In this document: piece by piece, positions 55,000 through 63,639 of the stretch
How the letters are laid out: every line of letters begins with the position of its first letter
Numbering within the stretch: position 1 is the stretch's first letter
Program-made: the position numbers and the translations under genes
The notes under the pieces: generated by a model
Database searches by the model: none
What the model was told of the DNA's origin: nothing
What the model saw: only the letters and a program-made list of their open reading frames with translations
NCBI RefSeq assembly: GCF_002814095.1
Contig: NZ_CP021913.1
Span: 2,700,001-2,764,000, forward strand
Source of the DNA: Sagittula sp. P11
GTDB taxonomy: Bacteria > Pseudomonadota > Alphaproteobacteria > Rhodobacterales > Rhodobacteraceae
Direction: 5' to 3'
Length of the DNA stretch: 64,000 nucleotides

Positions 55000-55869
55000 A
55001 TGACCGCCCAGCCGCCTGCCACGTCCTACGAATCCCGCCTGCGCCGGGTGATCCGGCACATCGCCGACCACCCCGACGGCGACCTCTCGCTCGATGCGCT
55101 CTGCGAGGTGGCGGGCATGTCGCGCTTCCACTTCGCGCGGGTCTTCCACGCCATGACCGGCGAGACCGCGGCACAGGCCGTCCGCCGGTTGCGGCTGCAC
55201 CGCGCCGCCTTCGACCTGACGCGCGGCACCGACCCCGTGGACCGGATCGCCGCCCGCAGCGGCTACGACAATGCCGACAGTTTCGTGCGAGCGTTCAAGG
55301 CGCTTTACGGCATGACGCCCACTGCCTTCCGCCAGGCCGGGCGCAGCACCGCCGAAGCGATGACCTTCACGACCGTCCCCACCGGAGTCACCGACATGAC
55401 CGACACCTACCCGACCGAACTGCGCGTCTGCCCGGCGCTGCGCCTTGCCGCGCTGGAGCATCGCGGCCCCTACCACGAGATCGGGCGGAGCTTTTCCGAC
55501 CTTGCCACCCTCTTCGCCACGCGGGGGCTGTTCCCGCAGGCGCGCGCGCTTGTCGGGATCTACCACGACAGCCCGGAGGACACGCCGCAGGCGGAACTGC
55601 GCAGCACCGCCGGGATGGACGTGGCCGAGGGGTTCGAGATGCCCGACGACCTGACCCGGGTGGATGTCCCGGGCGGCGAGCACCTGGTGCTGACGATGCG
55701 CGGGCCCTACACCGGGCTGCCCGCCGCCTGGGGCGATCTCTACGGCACGGCGCTGCCTGCCTCGGGACGTCTGCCCGCCGACCGGCCGCCGTACGAGTAT
55801 TACCTCAACAATCCCATGGACACGGCGCCGGAGGATCTGCTGACCGAGATCCGCGTGCCTTTGGCCTGA
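55000..55869 (+). CDS. AraC-family regulator with GyrI-like ligand domain
   Basis: 289 residues. N-terminal AraC HTH pair ([20 protein letters not shown], then [20 protein letters not shown], about 20-110) and a C-terminal GyrI/SbmC-like domain (about 130-289: [31 protein letters not shown]), the layout of drug-sensing Rob/SoxS-type activators. GGAG lies before ATG 55000. It is divergent from accA by 110 bp, but a regulatory link is unproven. Confidence 0.9.
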   Translation: MTAQPPATSYESRLRRVIRHIADHPDGDLSLDALCEVAGMSRFHFARVFHAMTGETAAQAVRRLRLHRAAFDLTRGTDPVDRIAARSGYDNADSFVRAFKALYGMTPTAFRQAGRSTAEAMTFTTVPTGVTDMTDTYPTELRVCPALRLAALEHRGPYHEIGRSFSDLATLFATRGLFPQARALVGIYHDSPEDTPQAELRSTAGMDVAEGFEMPDDLTRVDVPGGEHLVLTMRGPYTGLPAAWGDLYGTALPASGRLPADRPPYEYYLNNPMDTAPEDLLTEIRVPLA

Positions 55870-55893
55870 GCGCCGGGCGCGCCCGCAAAGGTC

Positions 55894-56487
55894 TCAGCCG
55901 AAGAGCACCGGCACCATGGCGGCGACCAGCAGCACCGCCATGGTCACGTTGAACCATCGCAGGCGCGCCGGGTCGGCCAGCCAGCGGCGGATGCCGGTGC
56001 CGAAGCTGGTCCAGACGAAGCCCGACACCATGCCCAGCGTCAGGAAGACCGCCGCCACGAACAGCACCCCGGCCACGTCCCGGCCCGGCGCATAAAGCGT
56101 GATCGCCCCTAGCGCCATGCTCCAGCCCTTGGGGTTGACCCACTGGAAGGCCGCCGCCTGCGCGAAGGTCATGGGGCGGGCCTCTGCCTCCGCATCCCGG
56201 ACCTCTCCGGCGTTGGCGATCTTCCACGCAAGATACAGCAGGTAGACCACGGCCAGCGTCTTCAGCACCGTGTAGGCGGGCGGCCAGAGATCGAAGAGCC
56301 GCATCGCCCCCAGGCCCACCGGCACGATCATCAGCGGGAACCCCAGCACCACGCCCGACAGGTGCGGCAGCGTCCGGCGGATGCCGAAGTTGGCGCCCGA
56401 GGCGACCAGCATCAGGTTGTTCGGCCCCGGTGTGAACAAGGAGGCGGCGGCAAAGCCCGCGAGGGCGGGGAGGATGTCGAAGGTCAT
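55894..56487 (-). CDS. LysE-family translocator
   Basis: 197 residues with about six membrane segments. FTPGPNNLMLVASGANFG is the LysE/RhtB signature and FQWVNPKGW marks the later conserved loop. These exporters release amino acids or metabolites. A Lrp/AsnC gene lies divergently 101 bp away, the classic exporter-regulator pair. ATG 56487 (MTFDILPALAGF) is chosen over the upstream in-frame codon, which would overlap the divergent promoter. Confidence 0.9.
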   Translation of the reverse strand: MTFDILPALAGFAAASLFTPGPNNLMLVASGANFGIRRTLPHLSGVVLGFPLMIVPVGLGAMRLFDLWPPAYTVLKTLAVVYLLYLAWKIANAGEVRDAEAEARPMTFAQAAAFQWVNPKGWSMALGAITLYAPGRDVAGVLFVAAVFLTLGMVSGFVWTSFGTGIRRWLADPARLRWFNVTMAVLLVAAMVPVLFG

Positions 56488-56550
56488 GGCGGGGCGCTTC
56501 CGGGTCGTGCGGCTTTGGCGCAACTCTGACGCAATCGCCGCGCCATGAAA

Positions 56551-56580
56551 TTGCGAAATGCCGCGCGGAACGTGTTATCA
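56551..56580 (+). promoter_or_regulatory. Predicted promoter of the Lrp gene
   Basis: TTGCGA, 18-nt spacer, TTATCA. Initiation about 7-8 nt downstream would fall at the ATG (56589), giving a leaderless transcript; no ribosome site precedes that ATG. Confidence 0.4.
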
Positions 56581-56588
56581 CGCAATCC

Positions 56589-57041
56589 ATGACCGAACTT
56601 GACCACATCGACCGCAGGATATTGCGCGAGCTTCAGGCCGATGGCCGCCTGTCCAACCTCATGCTGGCGGAACGGGTGGGGCTGTCGCCCTCTGCCTGCC
56701 TGCGCCGCACCCAGGCGCTGGAGAAGGCGGGCGTGATCGCGGGCTATCGCGCCGTGCTCGATCCCGGCAAGACGGGGACGGGGTTCGTGGCCTACCTCTC
56801 GGTCGGGCTGAACCAGCACACCAAGGCCTCGCAGGAGGCGTTCGAGCGCGCGATGACCGCCGCCCCGCAGGTGGTCGAATGCCACAACATCACCGGCGCG
56901 GTGGAGTATCTCCTGCGGGTCGAGGTCGCGGACCTGACCGCCTACAAGCATTTCCACACGGAGATCCTCGGCGCGCTGCCACAGGTGGACCGGCTGACGA
57001 CCTACGTGGTGATGGGCTCGCCCAAGGACATGCGGGCTTGA
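56589..57041 (+). CDS. Lrp/AsnC-family regulator
   Basis: 150 residues. N-terminal HTH (LDHIDRRILRELQADGRLSN, then LAERVGLSPSACLRRTQALE) and C-terminal RAM/ACT-like domain that binds amino acids and makes octamers. Divergent from the LysE exporter, which it probably controls in response to an amino acid. The mRNA may be leaderless. A short GC-rich run follows the stop with repeats of GGCGGGC-type units. Confidence 0.93.
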   Translation: MTELDHIDRRILRELQADGRLSNLMLAERVGLSPSACLRRTQALEKAGVIAGYRAVLDPGKTGTGFVAYLSVGLNQHTKASQEAFERAMTAAPQVVECHNITGAVEYLLRVEVADLTAYKHFHTEILGALPQVDRLTTYVVMGSPKDMRA

Positions 57042-57095
57042 GGACTGGCGGGCCTGAGGACCGGCGGGCGTAAGGACGGGCGCACCTGACCGCCG

Positions 57096-58481
57096 TCAGA
57101 CCGTGATCCCCAGCGTCGCAAGCCGGTCCTTCAGGCCAAAGCTGTCCTCCGCCTCGCCCGCGACGACCGCGCGATGCGCCTTCACCCCGAACTGGATCGG
57201 GCCGCCCCAGGCGGGCGACACGAAGCCCGGCATCGGCTTGCGGGCCTTCAGGCGGCGCAGCATCGCGGCGTTGAACCCGTCGCAGCCGTCCTGCGCGGCC
57301 TGTCGCTGGGCCTCGGGCCGCAGGTCCAGAAGCGCGCCCGACACGTAGGCCGTCATCACCGCCTGGAAGGCCTGTGGCGTGTCCACGTCCAGTGCCGCCA
57401 TGCAGTCGCCGAAGGTCCGCCCGCCGTCCCCGGCCACCTGCTTCAGCCCGGCCAGCACGTCATCGGGCAAACCGCGCTTCAGCTGATCGCCGACCGAGGG
57501 ATGCGTGCCCATGTCGAGCGCCTCGTCCCAGGCCACCACCTTAAGGTCGCGCATCGCGGCCACCATGGCCGGGCCGGGCATCCGCATCGCGCCGCGGTGG
57601 AACAGGTCGTTGCGGAAGGTCCGGCGCAGCAGCAGGTCGCGCGCCGTCTCGGCCCAGCCGCCCTCCACCGCCTTCTTCAGGAAGTCCATCTCGGCGGCGT
57701 CGAGGTAGAGCGCGTCCATGTGCTCCACCAGCACCGCCGGTCCGGCAAAGGCCATCTTCGCCCGCTCCAGTGGCCGGCCGAGGTCCTCCATCCACTGCCC
57801 GGTGCCGAAGGAACTGGCGATCTCATGCGCAAGGAAATGGTCCGGCGCCTCGCTCAGCTTGTTCCACAGAAGCCGCATCTGCGGATAGCCGTCGCCCACC
57901 ATGTCGACCCAGGCCTGCGTGGCGGCCCGCGCCGCGCCGTAGCGCGCGTCCGCCGACCGCGCCAGCGGGGCCGAGCGGAAGATCTTGCGGATCGGCGCGG
58001 CCGAGCACCAGCCCGCCGCGGCGTTGTAGCCGAAATAGGCCACCGACCCCGGCGCCATCCACGTGCCCAGCACATCGACGATCTCCTCCCGAACGTCCGG
58101 CGGGACCCAGGCCCAGACGCCGTGCGCTGCGGCGAAATCGTATTTTTCGGCGGGCGGGTCGGCGGCCATCTCCGCAAAGCTGCCTTCCCGCACCTCGATG
58201 TTGGTCAGGCCGATCTCGTCGATCAGCCGGTTCGCCATGACGATGTGTTCGGGCATGAAGTCGTAGCCGGTGAACTCCGCCCAGGGGTAGGCGGCGGCCA
58301 GCGCGATCAGCGTCATTGCCGACCCGCAGCCCAGCTCGAGGAAGCGGAACGGCTTGCCCGGATCGGGGCAGCGGAGCCCGCCGAAGTGCATCGCCTGCGC
58401 CCACCGCCACGGCGTGATCTCCACCTGTATGGCGTCGATGTAGGCGCTGTCGGTCGGGTATCCCTGAGACCAGTCGGACAT
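57096..58481 (-). CDS. Class I SAM methyltransferase with methyltransferase regulatory domain (paralogue B)
   Basis: 461 residues, N-terminal SAM-binding fold (FRFLELGCGSAMTLIALAAA, about 46-65; GYDFMPEH) followed by a ~200-residue helical region of the MethyTransf_Reg type and a C-terminal domain ending in LKDRLATLGITV. It starts at ATG 58481, sharing one base with the stop of paralogue A (TGATG), so the two are coupled. The target is unknown; it could be a small molecule or a protein. The HGVWAWVPPDVREEIV segment is conserved between the two. Confidence 0.85.
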   Translation of the reverse strand: MSDWSQGYPTDSAYIDAIQVEITPWRWAQAMHFGGLRCPDPGKPFRFLELGCGSAMTLIALAAAYPWAEFTGYDFMPEHIVMANRLIDEIGLTNIEVREGSFAEMAADPPAEKYDFAAAHGVWAWVPPDVREEIVDVLGTWMAPGSVAYFGYNAAAGWCSAAPIRKIFRSAPLARSADARYGAARAATQAWVDMVGDGYPQMRLLWNKLSEAPDHFLAHEIASSFGTGQWMEDLGRPLERAKMAFAGPAVLVEHMDALYLDAAEMDFLKKAVEGGWAETARDLLLRRTFRNDLFHRGAMRMPGPAMVAAMRDLKVVAWDEALDMGTHPSVGDQLKRGLPDDVLAGLKQVAGDGGRTFGDCMAALDVDTPQAFQAVMTAYVSGALLDLRPEAQRQAAQDGCDGFNAAMLRRLKARKPMPGFVSPAWGGPIQFGVKAHRAVVAGEAEDSFGLKDRLATLGITV

Positions 58482-59854
58482 CACGCCACCCCCAGCACGC
58501 GCAGCCGCCGCGCAAGGTCCGGGCCGGGCTCGCCCTCGGCCAGGGCGGCGCGGTGCGCCTCCTCCTGCATCTGGATCGGGCTGCCGATCACCGGCGACAC
58601 GAGGCCCGGCGCGGACTCTCCGCGCTGCAATCGCCGCAGCATCGCCATGTTGAAGCTGTCGCAGCCGTCCTCCGCCGCCGCGATCTGATCGGCCGGACGC
58701 CGGTCCAGCAGCTTGCCGGAGGCAAAGGCCAGCATCGCGATCTGGAAGGTCTGCGCCGGGTTGTCGCCCAGCATGTCCGCGCAGTCGCCCAGCGTCGCCC
58801 CCTCTGCCGCGCGGGCGTGCAGCGCGGCGACAAGGTTGTCCTGCAGGTGATGCTTCAGCCGCCGGTAAATGCCCAGATGCGTGGTCAGCCGGATCTCCAG
58901 GTCCCAGGGCACGACCTCCAGCGCGCGCATCCGCGCCACCATCTCCGACGCGCCGAGGAAGGGCGCGCCCCGGTGGAACAGGTCCTTGCGGAAGAAGCGG
59001 CCATGCAGCATGTCGCGCGCCGCCTCGCCCCAGCCGTCCGCCACGGCTTGCCGCAGCATCTCCAGCCGCGGCTCGTCGAGGAAGGGACCGTCCATGTTCT
59101 CGGCCAGCACGGCGGGGCCGCCATAGGTCATCTTGGCATCGGCAAGGGGGGCGGCCACCTCCTCCATCCAGACGCCGGTGCCGTGAGGGTTGCCCAGCTC
59201 GTGCGCCAGGAAATGGTCGTCGCGGTCGGCCATGGTCGCCCAGTGCGCCCGGACGCCCGGGTTGGCATCGCCCATCAGAGTCAGCCAGTGCGACACGGCC
59301 TCCCGCGCGGGGCCATAGGGATTGCCCGGCGCGCCCTTCGGCGCCTCGGCAAAGATCTTGCGGATCGGTTCGGACGCGGCCCAGCCCGCCGCGGTGTTGT
59401 AACCCACGTAGAACACCGCGCCCGGCGCCATCCACCGCCCCATGACCGCAACGATGTCGCGGCGGAACGCCTCCGGCACCCACGTCCAGACGCCATGCGT
59501 GCAGGCAAAGTCGTATTTCTCTGCGGGGGGCTCCAGCGCCATCTCGGCAAAGCTGCCCTCCCGCACCTCCACGTTGGTCAGCCCGGTCTCCGCGATCAGC
59601 GCGTTGGCCTGCATCACGCATTCGGGCATGAAGTCGTAGCCTGTGAACTCCGCCCACGGATAGGCGGCGGCCAGCGCGATCAGCGTCGTCGCCGACCCGC
59701 AGCCCAGTTCGAGGAAGCGGAAGGGCTTGCCCGGGTCCGGCGCGTCGCGCCCGGCAAAGGCCAGCGACTGGTGCCAGCGCCAGGGCGAGATCGCGGGCTG
59801 GATGGCGTCGACGTAGACGGAGTCGGTCGGGTAGCCAGCGGACCAGTCAGACAT
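58481..59854 (-). CDS. Class I SAM methyltransferase with methyltransferase regulatory domain (paralogue A)
   Basis: 457 residues, similar in all domains to the next gene: MSDWSAGYPTDSVYVDAIQP, SAM motif LELGCGSATTLIALAAA (about 48-64), GYDFMPEC, HGVWTWVPEAFRRDIV. Probable tandem duplication followed by divergence, with roughly half the residues shared in the N-terminal part. I use ATG 59854; an ATG four codons upstream (MGTRMSDWS) is also possible. Two TTAACCAT sites upstream (60082-60089, 60138-60145, minus strand) may be CtrA half-sites. Confidence 0.85.
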   Translation of the reverse strand: MSDWSAGYPTDSVYVDAIQPAISPWRWHQSLAFAGRDAPDPGKPFRFLELGCGSATTLIALAAAYPWAEFTGYDFMPECVMQANALIAETGLTNVEVREGSFAEMALEPPAEKYDFACTHGVWTWVPEAFRRDIVAVMGRWMAPGAVFYVGYNTAAGWAASEPIRKIFAEAPKGAPGNPYGPAREAVSHWLTLMGDANPGVRAHWATMADRDDHFLAHELGNPHGTGVWMEEVAAPLADAKMTYGGPAVLAENMDGPFLDEPRLEMLRQAVADGWGEAARDMLHGRFFRKDLFHRGAPFLGASEMVARMRALEVVPWDLEIRLTTHLGIYRRLKHHLQDNLVAALHARAAEGATLGDCADMLGDNPAQTFQIAMLAFASGKLLDRRPADQIAAAEDGCDSFNMAMLRRLQRGESAPGLVSPVIGSPIQMQEEAHRAALAEGEPGPDLARRLRVLGVA

Positions 59855-60081
59855 GCGTGTTCCCATCCCCGGATCAAAACTGATTTTTGTCGAATTGAGG
59901 CAAGCCTGCGAGGAAGTCGGCTGAAAGGCAAGGGCAGGGTTTCCGGACCCGCCCCGTGTGCATCGGACAGGTCGGAAGGTGGCTGAGGTCACGCGGCTGT
60001 GATCGGCAATTTGTGCTGCGGCGCGGAAATTCGCGGGATACGGGCGGTTTTGCCGGGAAAACGCCGGAAGGGCACCGTTCG

Positions 60082-60145
60082 ATGGTTAACAACCGGCCGG
60101 TTCAGGGGGTCGAAACGGCCGGGACTCACCATAAGAAATGGTTAA
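60082..60145 (-). promoter_or_regulatory. Pair of TTAACCAT sites (possible CtrA half-sites)
   Basis: TTAACCAT occurs on the minus strand at 60082-60089 and 60138-60145, 56 bp apart, about 230-290 bp upstream of the methyltransferase start. It resembles the CtrA half-site used in alphaproteobacteria. A full TTAA-N7-TTAA site was not seen. Confidence 0.3.
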
Positions 60146-60168
60146 CGGGGCGTGGTTGACGCCCCGTT
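60144..60168 (-). terminator. mcl1 terminator
   Basis: AACGGGGCGT/ACGCCCCGTT, perfect 10-bp stem, 5-nt loop, 52 nt after the mcl1 stop; AACCATTTCTTAT follows on the minus strand. Confidence 0.75.
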
Positions 60169-60220
60169 CTGTCCGTTCCGACGATGTTCAGCCGATGCGG
60201 CATCCCCCGCCGCGGGCCTG

Positions 60221-61180
60221 TCACATGCTGGCGATCAGGTCGGCCTGTTTCACGATGACCTCCGCCTGTTTCATCGAGGCGATGTCGATCAGCTTGCCCT
60301 TGTAGGTCGTGGCGCCTTCGCCGCGCGCGGTGGCCTCCTGCATGGCCGTCAGGATGGCGCGGGCGTCCTCCACCGCGGCGTCGGTGGGGGTGAAGACCTC
60401 GTTGGCCAGCGCGATCTGCTTGGGGTGGATGGCCCACTTGCCCACCATGCCCAGCGTGGCCGACCGCAGCGCCTGCGCGCGGAAGCCCTCGTCGTCCGAG
60501 AAGTCGCCGAACGGCCCGTCCACCGGCAGCACGCCATGGGTCCGGCAGGCGGCGACGATGGCGGCCTGCGCCCAGTGCCAGGGGTCCGACCAGTATTTCT
60601 GCCCCTCGCGGTGCATGTAGTAGTTTTCCTGCGTGCCACCGATACCTGTAGTGGCCATGCCCATGGAGGCCGCAAAATCTGCCGCGCCGAGGCTCATGGC
60701 TTCGAGCCGCGGCGAGGCGGCGGCGATCTCTTCGACATGTGCGATGCCGGCGGCGGTTTCGATGATGCACTCGAAGCGGATGGGTTTGGTGCGGCCCTTC
60801 GCCCGCTCGATGGAGGTGACGAGCGCGTCGACGGCGTAGATGTCGGACGCACAGCCCGCCTTGGGGATCATGATGCGGTCGATCCGCTCCGAGCCCTGCT
60901 CCAGCAGGTCGACGACATCGCGGTACCAGAACGGCGTGTCCAGCCCGTTGATCCGCACCGAGAGGGTCTTCTTGCCCCAGTCGATGTCGTGCGTGGCGGC
61001 GATGGTCTGCGCGCGGGCCTTGTCCTTGTCCCCGGGGGCAACGGAATCTTCAAGGTCGATGTTTATGACGTCCGCAGCAGAGGCCGCCATCTTCTCGAAC
61101 AGCGACTCGCGCGACCCCGGCCCGAAAAGCTGGCAGCGATTCGGAACGGCGGGCGCAATCGGCTGAAGTCGGAACGACAT
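60221..61180 (-). CDS. mcl1: beta-Methylmalyl-CoA/L-malyl-CoA lyase (ethylmalonyl-CoA pathway)
   Basis: 319 residues, CitE/HpcH-type TIM barrel. MSFRLQPIAPAVPNRCQLFG, NIDLEDSVAPGDK (Mg2+ and CoA site), SVRINGLDTPFWYRD, ASPRLEAMSLGAADFAASMG and AIHPKQIALANEVF agree closely with Rhodobacter sphaeroides Mcl1 as recalled. It cleaves beta-methylmalyl-CoA to glyoxylate and propionyl-CoA, and condenses or cleaves malyl-CoA. Upstream extension of the frame has no support; ATG 61180 has AAGGAG. mcd elsewhere in this window makes the preceding intermediate. Confidence 0.95.
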   Translation of the reverse strand: MSFRLQPIAPAVPNRCQLFGPGSRESLFEKMAASAADVINIDLEDSVAPGDKDKARAQTIAATHDIDWGKKTLSVRINGLDTPFWYRDVVDLLEQGSERIDRIMIPKAGCASDIYAVDALVTSIERAKGRTKPIRFECIIETAAGIAHVEEIAAASPRLEAMSLGAADFAASMGMATTGIGGTQENYYMHREGQKYWSDPWHWAQAAIVAACRTHGVLPVDGPFGDFSDDEGFRAQALRSATLGMVGKWAIHPKQIALANEVFTPTDAAVEDARAILTAMQEATARGEGATTYKGKLIDIASMKQAEVIVKQADLIASM

Positions 61181-61234
61181 GGGGAGGGCTCCTTCGGTTG
61201 GGTAAGGAAATTGCGTGAGCTTCGCGTGACGGGT

Positions 61235-61263
61235 TATTAAATTACCGTATGCTGCGCAAGCAA
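61235..61263 (-). promoter_or_regulatory. Predicted mcl1 promoter
   Basis: TTGCTT, 17-nt spacer, TTAATA on the minus strand; leader about 48 nt. An alternative pair TTGCGC/TAACCC with 17 nt overlaps it. The sequence TTTGCTTGCGC resembles, with one extra base, the TTTGTTGCGC block of phaB and mcd. Confidence 0.45.
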
Positions 61264-61339
61264 AATGCGTGTGCCGCGGTATGCAGACGTTCGCCCGTTG
61301 CGAGATTCTTCGCCAAACTGCCGGTTTTTTCGCTGATTC

Positions 61340-61369
61340 TTGCCAGAAACCCGGTTTGACCCATGTAAT
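61340..61369 (+). promoter_or_regulatory. Predicted dgcN promoter
   Basis: TTGCCA, 18-nt spacer, TGTAAT; leader about 55 nt before the dgcN ATG. Confidence 0.4.
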
Positions 61370-61431
61370 CGCAAGCCTGTTGCGGCGGATTGCGATCATG
61401 ATCCCCGCAAGACCGATTTGCGGAGACTATC

Positions 61432-62433
61432 ATGATTCAGACACCTTATCTTCTTTTCCTCGGCGACGCGCCGGACCCGCTGGCTGCCAAGGTGGCCCAG
61501 GGGATTCGCGACTGGCGGCCGGAGAACTGTGTCGGACAGTTCCGCATGGAAGGCTGCAAGGCCGACATGAAACTGCCGGACATGACGCTGGAAGAGGCAA
61601 AGGCCGCGGGTGCGAAGACGCTGGTGATCGGCGTGGCGAACCGGGGCGGCAAGATCTCGGCCGCGTGGAAGAAGGTGCTGGTGCAGGCGCTGGAAGAGGG
61701 CTTCGACCTCGCCTCCGGCCTGCACAACCTGCTGCGCAACGAGGCCGACCTTAAGGCGGTGGCCGAGGCGACCGGCCGCACCCTGCACGACGTGCGCGTG
61801 CCGGTGGTGGAGTACCCGATCGCCGACGGCACGAAGCGCAAGGGCAAGCGCGTGCTGGCCGTGGGCACCGACTGCTCCGTCGGCAAGATGTACACCGCGC
61901 TGGCGCTGGACAAGTCGATGCGCGAGGCGGGCATGAAGAGCACCTTCCGCGCCACCGGCCAGACCGGCATCCTGATCACCGGCGGCGGCGTGCCGCTGGA
62001 CGCGGTGATCGCCGACTTCATGGCAGGCTCGATCGAATGGCTGACGCCGGACAACGACGAGGACCACTGGGACGTGATCGAGGGGCAGGGCAGCCTGTTC
62101 CACGTCTCCTTCTCGGGGGTGACGCTGGCGCTGATCCACGGCGGCCAGCCCGACGCGCTGATCCTCTGCCACGAGCCGACCCGCACGCACATGCGCGGCC
62201 TGCCGGGCTATGCGCTGCCGACGCTGGAACAGGTGCGTGACGCGGCGCTGTCGATGGCGCACGTGGCCAACCCGGACTGCAAGGTGGTGGGCGTGTCGAT
62301 CAACACCCAGCACATGGGCGAAGAGGAGGCCGCGCGCTACTGCGAGGAGACCGAGGCGCGCCTGGGCCTGCCCACGGTGGACCCGTTCCGCCACGGCGCC
62401 GACCGTCTGGCGCAGGCCCTGGCGGCGGTCTGA
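61432..62433 (+). CDS. dgcN: DgcN-type protein (DUF1611), D-glutamate catabolism
   Basis: 333 residues, DUF1611 family. An N-terminal Rossmann-like part is followed by a P-loop-like GTDCSVGKMYTALAL (145-159) and GQTGILITGGGVPLD. In marine bacteria DgcN is reported as an N-acetyltransferase for D-glutamate, working with racemase DgcA. The next gene is a dgcA homologue, so the pair fits. GCGGAGAC precedes ATG 61432. Divergent from mcl1. Confidence 0.82.
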   Translation: MIQTPYLLFLGDAPDPLAAKVAQGIRDWRPENCVGQFRMEGCKADMKLPDMTLEEAKAAGAKTLVIGVANRGGKISAAWKKVLVQALEEGFDLASGLHNLLRNEADLKAVAEATGRTLHDVRVPVVEYPIADGTKRKGKRVLAVGTDCSVGKMYTALALDKSMREAGMKSTFRATGQTGILITGGGVPLDAVIADFMAGSIEWLTPDNDEDHWDVIEGQGSLFHVSFSGVTLALIHGGQPDALILCHEPTRTHMRGLPGYALPTLEQVRDAALSMAHVANPDCKVVGVSINTQHMGEEEAARYCEETEARLGLPTVDPFRHGADRLAQALAAV

Positions 62434-62443
62434 CCCTCGGACG

Positions 62444-62510
62444 GCGGGTGGGCCGGCCTTCGGCCGGACGCTCTTCCTTCGGAAATCGCCCCACCCACCG
62501 TCCCTTCAAG
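62444..62510. repeat. GGGTGGG/CCCACCC element after dgcN
   Basis: GGACGGCGGGTGGG (about 62438) and CCCACCCACCGTCC (about 62490) pair with one mismatch around inner hairpins GGCCGGCCTTCGGCCGG and TTCCTTCGGAA. It belongs to the GGGTGGG family of this window and sits inside the dgcN-dgcA interval. Confidence 0.5.
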
Positions 62511-62514
62511 GTCT

Positions 62515-62574
62515 TCCGTCCCGGCGCCGGACTGGTGTCCCGGACGGAGACGAGTATTTTCAAAGCGAAGAAAC
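62515..62574 (+). repeat. Hairpin plus GAGTATTT element, copy 3 (before dgcA)
   Basis: Stem TCCGTCC (62515-62521)/GGACGGA (62542-62548), 3 nt, then GAGTATTTTCAAAGCGAAGA and AAC (62552-62574). Ends 12 nt before the dgcA start, so it lies in the dgcA leader. Confidence 0.6.
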
Positions 62575-62586
62575 GGGGGAGTGCCC

Positions 62587-63549
62587 ATGATCGAGGTCAG
62601 GCGCGACGTCTTCCGCCTTGCGGAAGCCTTTACCATCAGCCGCGGATCGCGGACGGAAGCGCAGGTGCTGACGGTTTCGGTCAGCCGGGACGGGATCACC
62701 GGGTGGGGCGAATGTGTGCCCTACGCCCGCTACGACGAGACGCTGGACAGCGTGGCCGCGCAGATCGCCGGTCTGCCGGAGGGTATTTCGCGGGCCGACC
62801 TTCAGGAGGCGCTGGAGGCCGGGGCGGCGCGGAACGCTGTGGACTGTGCCCTGTGGGACCTCGAGGCGAAGCAGGCGGGCAAGCGGGCCTGGGAACTGGC
62901 CGGACTTGCGGCGCCGCGGCCCGAGATCACCGCCTACACGCTGTCGCTGGATGCGCCGGAGCGGATGGAGGCCTCGGCCCGCAAGCACGCGCACCGGCCG
63001 CTTCTGAAGATCAAGCTGGGGACGCCCGACGACATGCCGCGGCTCGAGGCCGTGCGGCGCGGTGCGCCGGGGGCCCGGATCATCGTCGACGCCAACGAGG
63101 GCTGGAGCGCGGAGGTGTATTCGGACCTTGCGCCGCACCTGGTGCGTCTTGGTGTGGCGCTGGTGGAGCAGCCGCTGCCGGCCGGTCAGGACGAGGCGCT
63201 GATCGGGCTGGAGCGCCCCGTGCCGCTGTGTGCCGACGAGAGCTGCCATGACAGGGCGTCGCTGCCGGCGCTGAAGGGCAAGTACGACGTGGTCAACATC
63301 AAGCTCGACAAGACCGGCGGGCTGACCGAGGCGCTGGCGCTGCGGGACGCGGCGCTGGCCGGCGGCTACGGGATCATGGTCGGTTGCATGGTCGGATCGT
63401 CCCTGGCGATGGCGCCTGCCGTGCTGGTGGCGCAGGGGGCGGATGTGGTCGACCTCGACGGGCCGCTGCTGCTGGCCGAGGACCGCGATCCGCCGCTGAC
63501 CTACGATGAGGCCGGTGTGCACCCGTCCGATGCGGCCCTCTGGGGCTGA
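62587..63549 (+). CDS. dgcA: DgcA-type N-acetyl-D-glutamate racemase (enolase superfamily)
   Basis: 320 residues. The enolase-superfamily barrel has K141 and K143 (LLKIKLG), metal ligands D168 (IIVDANEGW), E194 (VEQPLP) and D217 (CADES), and K242 (NIKLDKTGG), matching the dipeptide epimerase/DgcA subgroup. DgcA is reported to racemise N-acetyl-D-glutamate made by DgcN. ATG 62587 is used, with GGGGGAG upstream; a GTG two codons earlier is in frame. A repeat element lies in the 153 bp after dgcN. Confidence 0.8.
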   Translation: MIEVRRDVFRLAEAFTISRGSRTEAQVLTVSVSRDGITGWGECVPYARYDETLDSVAAQIAGLPEGISRADLQEALEAGAARNAVDCALWDLEAKQAGKRAWELAGLAAPRPEITAYTLSLDAPERMEASARKHAHRPLLKIKLGTPDDMPRLEAVRRGAPGARIIVDANEGWSAEVYSDLAPHLVRLGVALVEQPLPAGQDEALIGLERPVPLCADESCHDRASLPALKGKYDVVNIKLDKTGGLTEALALRDAALAGGYGIMVGCMVGSSLAMAPAVLVAQGADVVDLDGPLLLAEDRDPPLTYDEAGVHPSDAALWG

Positions 63550-63639
63550 CATGAGCCGCGAGGGACACTGGCCGGCTGTTCGGGGCAGGCTTTGCACGCT
63601 GAGTCACGGCGCGGTGCGTGAGTCCAGCAAGGTGTGGCC

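Larger units (their letters stand above)
59855..60220. other. Intergenic region upstream of the methyltransferase pair
   Basis: 366 bp containing the mcl1 terminator (60144-60168), the palindrome AACCGGCCGGTT (60091-60102) and two copies of ATGGTTAAC (60082, 60138). No ORF or RNA was recognised. Confidence 0.6.

Noticed and set aside
58553-59986. 477-residue plus-strand ORF opposite the methyltransferase
   Set aside because: Shadow of paralogue A, which has clear SAM-binding motifs.
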